Shown piece after piece: positions 7,321 through 15,607 of a DNA stretch of 64,000 nucleotides. A model generated the notes under the pieces. That model did not search any database. It saw only the letters and a program-made list of their open reading frames with translations, and had not been told where the DNA came from. A program made the position numbers and the translations under genes. Origin of the DNA: Chitinophagaceae bacterium (lineage in GTDB: Bacteria > Bacteroidota > Bacteroidia > Chitinophagales > Chitinophagaceae); contig JAMLHK010000003.1 of assembly GCA_023957155.1 (NCBI GenBank), positions 62,001 to 126,000 of the forward strand. The letters are read 5' to 3'. Every line of letters begins with the position of its first letter. Position 1 is the first letter of the stretch.

Positions 7321-8205
7321 CTACCCCTGCAACGCTGCCGCCCCGCTCACGATTTCAGTCAGCTCGGTAGTAATAGCAGCCTGTCTTGCCCTGTTATAGG
7401 AAATACGAAGGCTTTTCAGCAATTCATTGGCATTCTCGCTGGCTTTATCCATAGCGGTCATTCTTGCTCCATGCTCGCTGGCATTTGCATCAAGAACTGC
7501 TTTATATAACTGGGTATTTAATATTTTGGGCATCAGTTCGGCAACCAGCACTTCCCTGCCGGGTTCAAAAATAAAATCAGCCTTTGTTGCTTTACCGCCT
7601 TTATTTTCAGCCTTGGGAATAGGCAAAAACCGCTCTACGGTAAACGCCTGGGTAGCTGCATTTTTGAATTCGCTGTACACTATTTCCACCACATCAAATT
7701 CTTTTTTTGAAAAAGAGGCGATCGCATCCTGGGCTATCTGTTGTACCTGTTCAAATGAAATATGCTGCAGCGCATCCTTATAAGCAGGATTGACGGAAAG
7801 ATTTTCCCGCTGAAAAACATCAAAGGCTTTCTTTCCAATCGGCCATACCGTAACATTTCCTTTTGCTGTTTGTGCCGCATATCTCTCGCGGGCTACCGTA
7901 CGGGCAAGTTTTATCACATTGGCATTATATGCGCCACACAACCCGCGATCGGATGATATAACAACCAGCAATACTTTTTCCACCGGGCGTTCTGTAGCCA
8001 GCGCCCCGCTACTGTCACCCTCAATATTACTTACGATATTACTCAGCATTTCCTGCAACTTCCTGGCATAAGGACGCATTTGAATTATAGCGTCCTGGGC
8101 ACGGCGTAATTTCGCCGCACTTACCATTTTCATCGCTTTAGTTATCTGCTGCGTACTCTGAACGCTTTTAATCCGGTTACGAACTTCTTTTAAGGCGCCG
8201 GCCAT
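7321..8205 (-). CDS. atpG: ATP synthase F1 subunit gamma
   Basis: 294 residues, normal length for the family. The N-terminal coiled-coil helix carries KEVRNRIKSVQSTQQITKAMKMV-type sequence and the C-terminus carries the matching helix SYNRARQAAITTELTEIV, which together form the rotor shaft in the F1 hexamer. The central Rossmann-like domain (VLLVVISSDRGLCGAYN) is intact. The gene stands alone: the flanking genes are scpB downstream and an outer-membrane barrel upstream, with no atpA or atpD. ATG at 8205 is unambiguous. Confidence 0.97.
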   Translation of the reverse strand: MAGALKEVRNRIKSVQSTQQITKAMKMVSAAKLRRAQDAIIQMRPYARKLQEMLSNIVSNIEGDSSGALATERPVEKVLLVVISSDRGLCGAYNANVIKLARTVARERYAAQTAKGNVTVWPIGKKAFDVFQRENLSVNPAYKDALQHISFEQVQQIAQDAIASFSKKEFDVVEIVYSEFKNAATQAFTVERFLPIPKAENKGGKATKADFIFEPGREVLVAELMPKILNTQLYKAVLDANASEHGARMTAMDKASENANELLKSLRISYNRARQAAITTELTEIVSGAAALQG

Positions 8206-8329
8206 ATTAAAAAGTTAAATAGTTGATTGATAATTAGTTAGTTGAATAACAACCTGTTATTCCAAACCAGATATCCGAAAATGACCGCAAAGGTATTTGA
8301 ATTGGGTGAAAAAACAATGTGGATGTGGA

Positions 8330-8500
8330 AAGAATAGTCCGGGATGCAGGTTACAGGGCACAGGATTCAGGGTGGACAGATTGCATGCAGGGTACACGGG
8401 TTTCAGGGAGCGGGGAATTTCCTTTTACCATGCACCCTGTAACCCCATCCCACCTGCACCTTGCTTCCCTGTGACTTGCAACCTGAGACCTGTACCATTC
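8330..8500. repeat. Degenerate TGCAGG/TTACAGG-type short repeats in inverted arrangement
   Basis: The gap between atpG and the barrel gene contains many copies of short words such as GCAGG, TACAGG, ACAGGATTCAGGG on the plus strand, then the reverse (CACCCTGTAACCCC, CACCTGCACC, CCTGTGAC) after about 8430. The two halves could fold into a long imperfect hairpin. Similar words occur at 33962-33995. I see no gene in it. Confidence 0.6.
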
Positions 8501-8501
8501 C

Positions 8502-11312
8502 TCACCATTGCCGGTCTCCTCTCCTTCCACCCCGTTCCGGGAGCATTTCCCTGTTCTGCTCAGGAGGCTGCTGACTGCCTTTGAACTGCATAAGCCGGTA
8601 AGAAAACGTAAGCATAAAGTACCGGGTAAGCCGGTTCGTCCTGCTGTCTATTATAGCATTACCGGTCATTTGCCGGCTGATATTGGTATTTTGATTAAAA
8701 ATATCAAAGCCGGACAGCCGGATATACCCATTCTTCTTTTTAAAAAGGGTTTTTTCTATAGAGGCGTTAAATAAAGTCGGGTTATCATTTACAGCAGCAG
8801 CAAGTCCGTTATTAATAAGATAGTTCAGATCATACCGCAATATCAGTCCCCCCGGAATATCCATGCGCATATTTGTTCTCAACGTCCAGGCGTCAGAGCC
8901 CAGGCGGTTGCCATTTTGAGAGATGGTATACTTTGTTGAATTAAGACTGTATGCTCCACTGAAGTTCAGCTCAAGCCATTCTTTATAATTAAATTCAAAA
9001 TTCAGCCGCTGGGTAGTGATCCAGTTATTACCAACATTTCTTTTACTGTCTACCAGGCCAACATCATGATTATAATTCACATTACCCCCCAGTGATACAA
9101 CATACTTTCTTTTCTGGAAAGGCTGCGAAAAATTATAGAAACCCGACAGGTTGTAGTTGCCCTTGACATTTTCAGGCATACTTAATTGCGCACCGCTGCT
9201 GTCTATCCGCATATTATTATTTACGATGCGGTTATACATCATATTTGCATTCATACCTACCGACATGGTGCGGCCGCTGGTATAGTTGAAATTATTAAAA
9301 AACGTGCGGAAATTATGGTTGAATGCCGGGCGAAGATTGGGATTACCCTGGGTTTGGTACTGCGGATTTGACACATCCTTTACCGGCTGTAGCTGGTCGA
9401 AAGAAGGCTGCTGGTAATTGGCGTTATAATTCATATTCAAACGCATCGTCCGCGAAAAACGATAAGAGAACCTGGCGGCAGGAGCTACGCTGATCCTTCG
9501 CTGGGGAGTATACACGCTGTCTTTCGTAATAGAATAGCCATTAATCTCCATAGGCTGCACATTGATACCCACGCTGTAATTGTAATTTTTATTCACGGTA
9601 CGCAAACTAATACCTGCTCTCTGGTTAATAAACGTGTTTTCATACGCATTGCTCAGGCTGTCAATAAAATGCACTTCCCCGCTAACGGGGGCCCGGTCAA
9701 AAGTGCGGCGCTCATTTTTTGCATAAGACTGATTGTAGGCATAGCTGATATCAAGGAACCTGTTGGCAGCTACCGGCTCCGTATACGTGGCCCGGATACC
9801 ATAATTGTAGTTCCGGTTACGCTGTGTTATGAGCTGATCCAGGTCAGTATCTGAATAGCCTCCTGCTTTCAGGAACTCCCGTGAAAAATTGGTCTTATCG
9901 TCATCGCTGAGCGCAGAAGAAGTGCCCAGCCCTACATTAACGGATATATTCCTGCCCTTTTTTCTGAACCGGTGATTATAGCTGATGTCTCCGCTTACAT
10001 TAGGCGTTTTCCGGTGAATGGTATCTGTGTCACGCCCCTCTCTCGTTTTAACTTCATTGTTTTCCCAATAATTGAAATCGCTGTTGCTCCTGTTGTTGGC
10101 ATACCCGTAAGAAAAATTAGGGCTTACCTTAATGTAATTCAGGGAATCAAAATTATATTCCAGATTAAGATTTACGCGGTGATTGTTATTGATGTTATCG
10201 GAAAGACTGTTCTTATTGTTTACGAAAGAACCCGAACCAAAAAAATTCTGCTGCGACACCTGGCGCAGTATTTCCGTATTGCGATTGGCAAAACTATAGC
10301 TCCCGTAGAAAGAACCTTTTTTTTCTTTGAAATCCGTTCTGAAATTTACCCCGATAGATTTATTATCGGTAATGCCATTCTGGTCGGCATTCGTATCGGA
10401 AGAACCTCCATCACCCCCTCCGGATCCTCCTCTCCCGCCTCCCCTGTTACCGCTGCCTGCATTCCCGCCGAAATTAAAGAGGTTCTGGTTAATATTATTC
10501 AGATTTCCTAAAACAGATAATTGTGTTTTCTCACTGAAAACATTAGCATTTGCCGTAGCCTGGTAGCGGTTATCCGTACCATAGCCGGCAGATGCACGGC
10601 CAAACACACCCTTATTTTTATCTTTTTTTAATTGCAGATTGATAACAATATCCGGGTCGCCGTCCTTAATACCGGATACCGCAGCAAGATCGCCATAGTC
10701 ATCCACCAACTGCACTCTGTCTATAATATCCGCCGGTAATTCCCGGGTAGCGGTTTTAGGATCCCCGCCAAAAAAATCTTTACCATTCACCCTGATCTTC
10801 GATACCGTTTTACCCTGGGTGGTAATCTTACCATCCTTATCCACTTCCAGCCCGGGTAATTTTTTTAACAGGTCTTCTACCGATGAATTAGGCTTTACCC
10901 TGAAGGAATCCGCACGAAATTCAACGGTGTCTTCCTTGATAACAACAGGCGGCGGACTGATCACCACTTCCTGCAGCGTTTGAAAAGAAGGCAGCATAGT
11001 AATACTTCCCACATTGAAGTCAGACTTACCTTCTTCAATATCATACACTTTAATCACATCTTCCAGCCCTGTATTGGTAATTTTTAAGGTAAACCGTTTT
11101 GAGACCACCCGTAAAAAAACAAATTGTCCCGCTTTATCGGTTACCGTTTTCAAGGTGTCTTTACCGGTATCCGGAATAAGCATTACAGTTGCACCAGGTA
11201 AAACCGCATGAGTGCTGTCGTACACCTTACCTCTTACAATGTGACCTGTTTGTGCAACACCCCTTACGGAAAGAACAGTAAGCAATAGAAAAATCAGGAA
11301 GCCGGGTTTCAT
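8502..11312 (-). CDS. TonB-dependent-receptor-like outer-membrane beta-barrel protein
   Basis: 936 residues from the ATG at 11312, which opens a clear signal peptide (MKPGFLIFLLLTVLSVRGVAQ). Residues about 25-105 form a carboxypeptidase-regulatory-like (CarboxypepD_reg) domain (VRGKVYDSTHAVLPGATVML), followed by a plug-like segment (SSVEDLLKKLPGLEVD, RVNGKDFFGGDPKTATREL) and a long C-terminal barrel with many alternating aromatic/polar strands. A Gly/Ser-rich insert with GNRGGGRGGSGGG lies near residue 310. This matches the outer membrane beta-barrel family (OMP_b-brl_3) of Bacteroidota rather than SusC: there is no adjacent SusD. Substrate unknown. The last ~25 residues are Gln/Arg-rich, unusual for a barrel end, so the C-terminus may extend past the last strand. 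Confidence 0.88.
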   Translation of the reverse strand: MKPGFLIFLLLTVLSVRGVAQTGHIVRGKVYDSTHAVLPGATVMLIPDTGKDTLKTVTDKAGQFVFLRVVSKRFTLKITNTGLEDVIKVYDIEEGKSDFNVGSITMLPSFQTLQEVVISPPPVVIKEDTVEFRADSFRVKPNSSVEDLLKKLPGLEVDKDGKITTQGKTVSKIRVNGKDFFGGDPKTATRELPADIIDRVQLVDDYGDLAAVSGIKDGDPDIVINLQLKKDKNKGVFGRASAGYGTDNRYQATANANVFSEKTQLSVLGNLNNINQNLFNFGGNAGSGNRGGGRGGSGGGDGGSSDTNADQNGITDNKSIGVNFRTDFKEKKGSFYGSYSFANRNTEILRQVSQQNFFGSGSFVNNKNSLSDNINNNHRVNLNLEYNFDSLNYIKVSPNFSYGYANNRSNSDFNYWENNEVKTREGRDTDTIHRKTPNVSGDISYNHRFRKKGRNISVNVGLGTSSALSDDDKTNFSREFLKAGGYSDTDLDQLITQRNRNYNYGIRATYTEPVAANRFLDISYAYNQSYAKNERRTFDRAPVSGEVHFIDSLSNAYENTFINQRAGISLRTVNKNYNYSVGINVQPMEINGYSITKDSVYTPQRRISVAPAARFSYRFSRTMRLNMNYNANYQQPSFDQLQPVKDVSNPQYQTQGNPNLRPAFNHNFRTFFNNFNYTSGRTMSVGMNANMMYNRIVNNNMRIDSSGAQLSMPENVKGNYNLSGFYNFSQPFQKRKYVVSLGGNVNYNHDVGLVDSKRNVGNNWITTQRLNFEFNYKEWLELNFSGAYSLNSTKYTISQNGNRLGSDAWTLRTNMRMDIPGGLILRYDLNYLINNGLAAAVNDNPTLFNASIEKTLFKKKNGYIRLSGFDIFNQNTNISRQMTGNAIIDSRTNRLTRYFMLTFSYRLMQFKGSQQPPEQNREMLPERGGRRGDRQW

Positions 11313-11737
11313 TTTTTGTAATATAGGGTTATGTCTAAATTCCGGTATATACGCCGGATGCGCCAAAGTTAGTTCCGATGAATTGATTATAAAAAGAACC
11401 CAGGTTAATAAAGGTTAACATTTACCTGTTACTCCGCTTCGTACCTGTCCATTGTATAGACTAACCGCTCCGGGCAAATCAGAAACGAATGTGTTGAACA
11501 GCTATTGCTTTCCTCCTTTTGTGCACTATATGCTATAGATTAGCTCATGCCGCTAAAAATCAACAGGGCAATAAAACATAACCGGTGCTTTGCTGTTTTT
11601 AATTTATTTTTCATTTAACTTTAGTTTTTAAATCATCCCCAAACCTTAAACTGATCCGGGGACTTTTATAAAGCATCGCCATATTGAGTATAGAATAAAT
11701 AACCCATTATCTTTTTAATACATTATTTCCACAAACG
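11313..11737. other. Divergent intergenic region
   Basis: 425 bp between two divergently transcribed genes. AT-rich, no open frame of note, no clear hairpin or promoter match that I would defend. Promoters for both flanking genes should lie here. Confidence 0.6.
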
Positions 11738-12628
11738 ATGAGAGATATTACACGCCGCGATTTCTTACGTACTTCTACTTTAGCGGGGCTGGGAATAGCT
11801 GCTAACGGAACGTTAAGCAGCTTTAGTCCTGCAGCCTCCCGGATGCGCTTTGGACTGGTTACTTACCAGTGGGGCAGAGACTGGGACTTGCCCACCTTAA
11901 TTGCTAACTGTGAAAAATCGGGCTTACTCGGTGTTGAGCTCAGAACCCAGCATGCACATAAGGTAGAGATCAATCTGTCTGCTGCGGAACGCGCCGAAGT
12001 GAAGAAACGGTTTGCCGACAGCCCGGTTACCTGTATCGGCTACGGCTCCAACTTCGAATATCACAGTCCTGATCCGGCAGAACTGAAAGACAATATCGAA
12101 CAAACCAAAGCTTACCTGCAGCTGTGTAAAGATATCGGGGCCACGGGTATCAAAATAAAACCCAATACCCTGCCCGCTTCTGTTCCCAAAGAAAAAACCA
12201 TCGCACAGATAGCTGCCTCTTTTAACGAGGTAGGAAGATTTGCAAAAAACCTCGGGCAACTGGTAAGAGTGGAGGTGCATGGTCGTTTCACACAGGATAT
12301 CCCCAACATGAAAGCTATATTTGACCAGGTTACCGAACCGAATGTGAAAATCTGCTGGAACAGCAACCCGGAAGATCTTCTTCCCCCGGGGTTAGAGGAC
12401 AATTTCAATACACTGAAAAAATGGTTTGGGGATACGGTTCATGTACGGGAACTGAATATCGGCGATTATCCTTACCAGCAACTCATCGGCTTGTTTACCC
12501 GCATTAAGTACAACGGGTGGATACTCTTAGAAGCGCGGACAGAGCCCGCAGACAGGGTGCTGGCAATGAAAGAGCAGCTCGGGGTATTTAATACAATGAT
12601 TAAACAGGCAAAAAGAAGCAAAAAATAA
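11738..12628 (+). CDS. Tat-exported sugar phosphate isomerase/epimerase (TIM barrel)
   Basis: 296 residues. The N-terminus has a twin-arginine signal (TRRDFLRTSTLAGLGIAA) so the enzyme is likely periplasmic. The mature part is an AP-endonuclease-2-type TIM barrel (xylose isomerase-like): FGLVTYQWG at strand 1, LLGVELRTQHAHKVEI at strand 2, IGATGIKIKPNT, VRVEVHGRF, VKICWNSNPED and GWILLEART as successive strands with the Glu/His/Asp residues expected for metal binding. It would isomerise or epimerise a sugar or inositol-like compound; the substrate is not predictable. The next gene, 55 bp downstream, is a Tat-exported Gfo/Idh/MocA oxidoreductase, so the two probably act on the same compound. 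Confidence 0.87.
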   Translation: MRDITRRDFLRTSTLAGLGIAANGTLSSFSPAASRMRFGLVTYQWGRDWDLPTLIANCEKSGLLGVELRTQHAHKVEINLSAAERAEVKKRFADSPVTCIGYGSNFEYHSPDPAELKDNIEQTKAYLQLCKDIGATGIKIKPNTLPASVPKEKTIAQIAASFNEVGRFAKNLGQLVRVEVHGRFTQDIPNMKAIFDQVTEPNVKICWNSNPEDLLPPGLEDNFNTLKKWFGDTVHVRELNIGDYPYQQLIGLFTRIKYNGWILLEARTEPADRVLAMKEQLGVFNTMIKQAKRSKK

Positions 12629-12683
12629 CGATACCAACTGTAAATTATCTAAACGATTTATTCATTAAAAAAATAAAACAACG

Positions 12684-14066
12684 ATGCAAAAAAATTACCC
12701 GAGAAGGGAGTTTATCCGGAAATCGGCATTAGCCGGCGCCGGTGTCGGTATCAGCGCAATGGGTTTGAGCGCCAAATCATACGCTGCAATACCCGGTGCC
12801 AATGAACGACTGAATTTAGCCGTTATAGGTATTCACGCTCAGGGACAAACCCATATCAAGAGCTGGGCTGCACTAAAAACCAGCCGTAATGTGCGGATCA
12901 AAACCCTGTGTGATACCGATGAACAATGGTTTGCCTCCAGGGCTAAACTGGTAGCTGACCAAACCGGGGAAAAGCCCCTAACGGAATGGGATATGCGAAA
13001 AGTGTTTGATGATAAAGACATTGATGCCGTATCCTTCGCTACCCCCAATCACTGGCACGCACTGGGTACGATATGGGCCTGCCAGGCGGGAAAGCATGTA
13101 TATGTAGAGAAGCCCGCATCGCATGATATTTGGGAAGGACGCAAGATGGTTGAGGCTGCCCGGAAATACGACCGACGTGTACAGGTTGGTTTTCAGAACC
13201 GCTCTATCAGCAATGTAATGGAAGCCATCGAGTTTTTGCACAAAGGCGGCATCGGTAATGTATATATGGCACGGGGATTATGTATCAAGCCCCGTGATTC
13301 TTTTGGTATTACACCCGACAGTGCGCCTCCCGCCACCCTGCATTACGACCGCTGGCTGGGACCGGCTACCTGGCGCCCTTACAATGAAAAGAAAGGACAT
13401 TATAACTGGCACTGGTTCTGGGATACCGGTAACGGAGATACCGGCAACCAGGGACCGCATCAATTTGATATAGCCCGCTGGGGACTGAACAAAAATGAGC
13501 ACCCGGTTTCTATTTTCTCCAGCGGAGCGGTGTATGGTATTGATCCCAAAGAATGTGCCCAGGAAACCCCCAATACACAATCCTCCATTTTCAAATACAG
13601 TGACGGAACCTCGCTGGAATTTGAAACCCGGGGCCGGTATTCAAACGGAGAATCCGGTTTGGATATCCGCATTGGAAATATTTTTTACGGAACTGAAGGC
13701 TACATGGAAATTGAGGGAAGCACCTGGAAAGCTTACCGCCAGAGAGAAAAAGAACCCTTTGCCGGCTCAAAAGGTAAAAGTGATAAGATCCCGGATCCCC
13801 GGACTCCCCCCGGAGGCACGGAACATTACGCCAACTTTATAGACGCTATACGCGCTAATAATAATGATCTGCTGCACTGCGATATTAATGAGGGCTTCTT
13901 TTCATCTGCATTACCCCTGCTCGCTAATATTTCTTACCGTCTCGACAGAGGATTGAAATTCATGGGAGGAAATATGGACAGGGAAAAATTTGCCAATGAT
14001 CCCGAAGCGGATGAGCTGCTTACCCGCGTATACAGGCCGCCGTATATTGTTCCCAACGAGGTGTAG
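12684..14066 (+). CDS. Tat-exported Gfo/Idh/MocA family oxidoreductase
   Basis: 460 residues. A twin-arginine signal (RREFIRKSALAGAGVGISA) precedes a Rossmann NAD(P) domain starting LNLAVIGIHAQGQTH; the usual GxGxxG is altered to GIHAQG. The conserved EKPASHD block (EKP with the catalytic/nicotinamide Lys) is at about residue 150, followed by the C-terminal sheet domain with GHYNWHWFWDTGNGDTGNQG and HQFDIARW. This long subgroup is common in Bacteroidota and Planctomycetota sugar loci. It would oxidise or reduce a sugar-like substrate in the periplasm, possibly together with the isomerase 55 bp upstream. A strong hairpin follows its stop. Confidence 0.9.
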   Translation: MQKNYPRREFIRKSALAGAGVGISAMGLSAKSYAAIPGANERLNLAVIGIHAQGQTHIKSWAALKTSRNVRIKTLCDTDEQWFASRAKLVADQTGEKPLTEWDMRKVFDDKDIDAVSFATPNHWHALGTIWACQAGKHVYVEKPASHDIWEGRKMVEAARKYDRRVQVGFQNRSISNVMEAIEFLHKGGIGNVYMARGLCIKPRDSFGITPDSAPPATLHYDRWLGPATWRPYNEKKGHYNWHWFWDTGNGDTGNQGPHQFDIARWGLNKNEHPVSIFSSGAVYGIDPKECAQETPNTQSSIFKYSDGTSLEFETRGRYSNGESGLDIRIGNIFYGTEGYMEIEGSTWKAYRQREKEPFAGSKGKSDKIPDPRTPPGGTEHYANFIDAIRANNNDLLHCDINEGFFSSALPLLANISYRLDRGLKFMGGNMDREKFANDPEADELLTRVYRPPYIVPNEV

Positions 14067-14093
14067 GATCTGAAGATCATATAGTCCATTTAG

Positions 14094-14127
14094 CACATTC
14101 TCCCGGGGGAAACCGTGGGAGAATGTG
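14094..14127 (+). terminator. Rho-independent-type hairpin after the oxidoreductase
   Basis: CACATTCTCCC (14094-14104) pairs perfectly with GGGAGAATGTG (14117-14127), 11 bp with a 12-base loop, followed by TTGTTTATAA. It starts 27 bp after the stop codon. Confidence 0.85.
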
Positions 14128-14275
14128 TTGTTTATAACAGCCGGGTAATGATGGGTAAAAGGAGCGCGGTAATGAAAAGAAAAAAGAAGGTTTTTTGCGG
14201 GAAAGCCTCAACCATTTTCTTTTTTACCCATTATAATCAACGCTGAACAAACCCGTATGTAAACAGCCGTTTTCT

Positions 14276-14466
14276 TCAACGAATAGTTAATGATATTTCG
14301 CGTCCAAGGCCATATTTCAAAAGTTTGTAGTGCATAGAAAGTTGTATATCGCTGTGGCCATTCTCAATTCTGGAAATAAAACTTTTTTGAGTATCCGTTT
14401 TTTCTGCCAATTGTTCCTGTGTCATCGAAGCAAGTCTCCGCTCTTCTTTTATGATTTCTCCGTTTG
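14276..14466 (-). pseudogene. XRE-type helix-turn-helix remnant without a start
   Basis: On the minus strand an intact frame reads GEIIKEERRLASMTQEQLAEKT, continuing QKSFISRIENGHSDIQLSM and YGLGREISLTIR to a TGA at 14276. This is a clear Cro/C1-type HTH like that of HigA-style antitoxins. Upstream of GEIIKEERR the frame runs into the end of the AraC gene without any ATG, GTG or TTG. The only internal ATG (14425) would remove helix 1, leaving 49 residues. Most likely a 5'-truncated relic; translation from a rare start coupled to the AraC stop is the alternative. Confidence 0.68.
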
Positions 14467-14468
14467 TT

Positions 14469-15353
14469 TTACATAATCTCTTCCAGAGAAAGATATCGTT
14501 GCCTGTACTCTACCGGCGTACACCCCACGAGTTTTCGAAAATGACGGAAAAAATTTGAACGATTATTAAAACCACATTCATAGCAAATACTCTCGGTGGT
14601 ATACGAACCGCCTTCTATCAGCATGCGTTTGGCATGGCTGATGCGGATTTCGACCAGGAAGTCTGTAAATGATTTTTTGGTCATCGTTTTGAAATACCTG
14701 CAAAAAGAAGTAACTGTTAAATGAGCTACAGAAGCGATCTCCTGTAAGGATATATCCTCTTTGTAGTGGTTGAGCATATATGAATATATGCTATTGATCC
14801 TGTTAATCTCTTGCATATTTATATTATCAACTGCAACGCCGGATGCTATTTGAGTCATTTCTTTACTGCTCACAAGAGCATGAACCATATTCATGATCAA
14901 CACGAGCCTGTCGAATCCCTCTACTCCGACAGATTGTTTCATTAAAGCCAGCACCTTCCGCTTTGTTGCTCCATGTATTACAAATCCATACCTGGCACGA
15001 TCGAATAACCTGTGAAGCGCCGCAGATTCTTTCTTCATCATGAATTCTTTACCCATAAAGTCGGAAAGAAACTGAACTACAATTGCTTCTGCGGTGACTT
15101 GTGGGTCGCCCGCAAAATATTTATCACTGCACCGCCACATGTGGGGAAGACCCGCTCCCAGAAAAAGAAGCTCTCCCTCTTCAAAGTTTGAAATATTATC
15201 GCCCACAAACCGCACACCTTCTCCACGGATAATATAATGCAATTCGAGTTCCGGATGATAGTGCCAGACCGACCCGAAATTGGGAAGCGTATGCTGCCTG
15301 CACAAATAGGGGTATTCGGTATTACGCGGAACCAAATGGAAATGGGGCTTCAT
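14469..15353 (-). CDS. AraC family transcriptional regulator (cupin sensor)
   Basis: 294 residues from MKPHFH at 15353; the longer frame to 15404 adds a hydrophobic stretch foreign to the family. The N-terminal cupin-like domain contains WHYHPELELHYIIRGEGVRFVGD and GAGLPHMW. The C-terminal AraC double HTH has ISLQEIASVAHLTVTSFCRYFK and then SICYECGFNNRSNFFRHFRKLVGCTP. It is divergent from the SusC/SusD/BNR operon with 254 bp between starts, and that operon has no sigma/FecR or hybrid two-component gene. I therefore infer that it controls the operon in response to a sugar bound by the cupin domain. Confidence 0.92.
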   Translation of the reverse strand: MKPHFHLVPRNTEYPYLCRQHTLPNFGSVWHYHPELELHYIIRGEGVRFVGDNISNFEEGELLFLGAGLPHMWRCSDKYFAGDPQVTAEAIVVQFLSDFMGKEFMMKKESAALHRLFDRARYGFVIHGATKRKVLALMKQSVGVEGFDRLVLIMNMVHALVSSKEMTQIASGVAVDNINMQEINRINSIYSYMLNHYKEDISLQEIASVAHLTVTSFCRYFKTMTKKSFTDFLVEIRISHAKRMLIEGGSYTTESICYECGFNNRSNFFRHFRKLVGCTPVEYRQRYLSLEEIM

Positions 15354-15607
15354 AACAAACAACCTGTTTAAAAAACATACTACAATAATAAAAGAAGTAA
15401 ACATATCTCACTGTTCCTTCTTCTGCACCGGATCTTTCTTCAATGTAAATATAATTAAGCAATTCTTCTTAGATGAACGAGATGATAAATTAGTATACAG
15501 GGCAGGCAAAATGGTGAACAGATTATAGCTGTTTTAACAAGAATTTTGATCCATCGGAGTTCTGTTGTTCAGAGCAGAATATTTTGTCAAACCATAAATA
15601 ATTGCGT

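Noticed and set aside
8297-8584. 95-residue plus-strand frame
   Set aside because: Built from CAGG-type short repeats and overlapping the barrel gene antisense.
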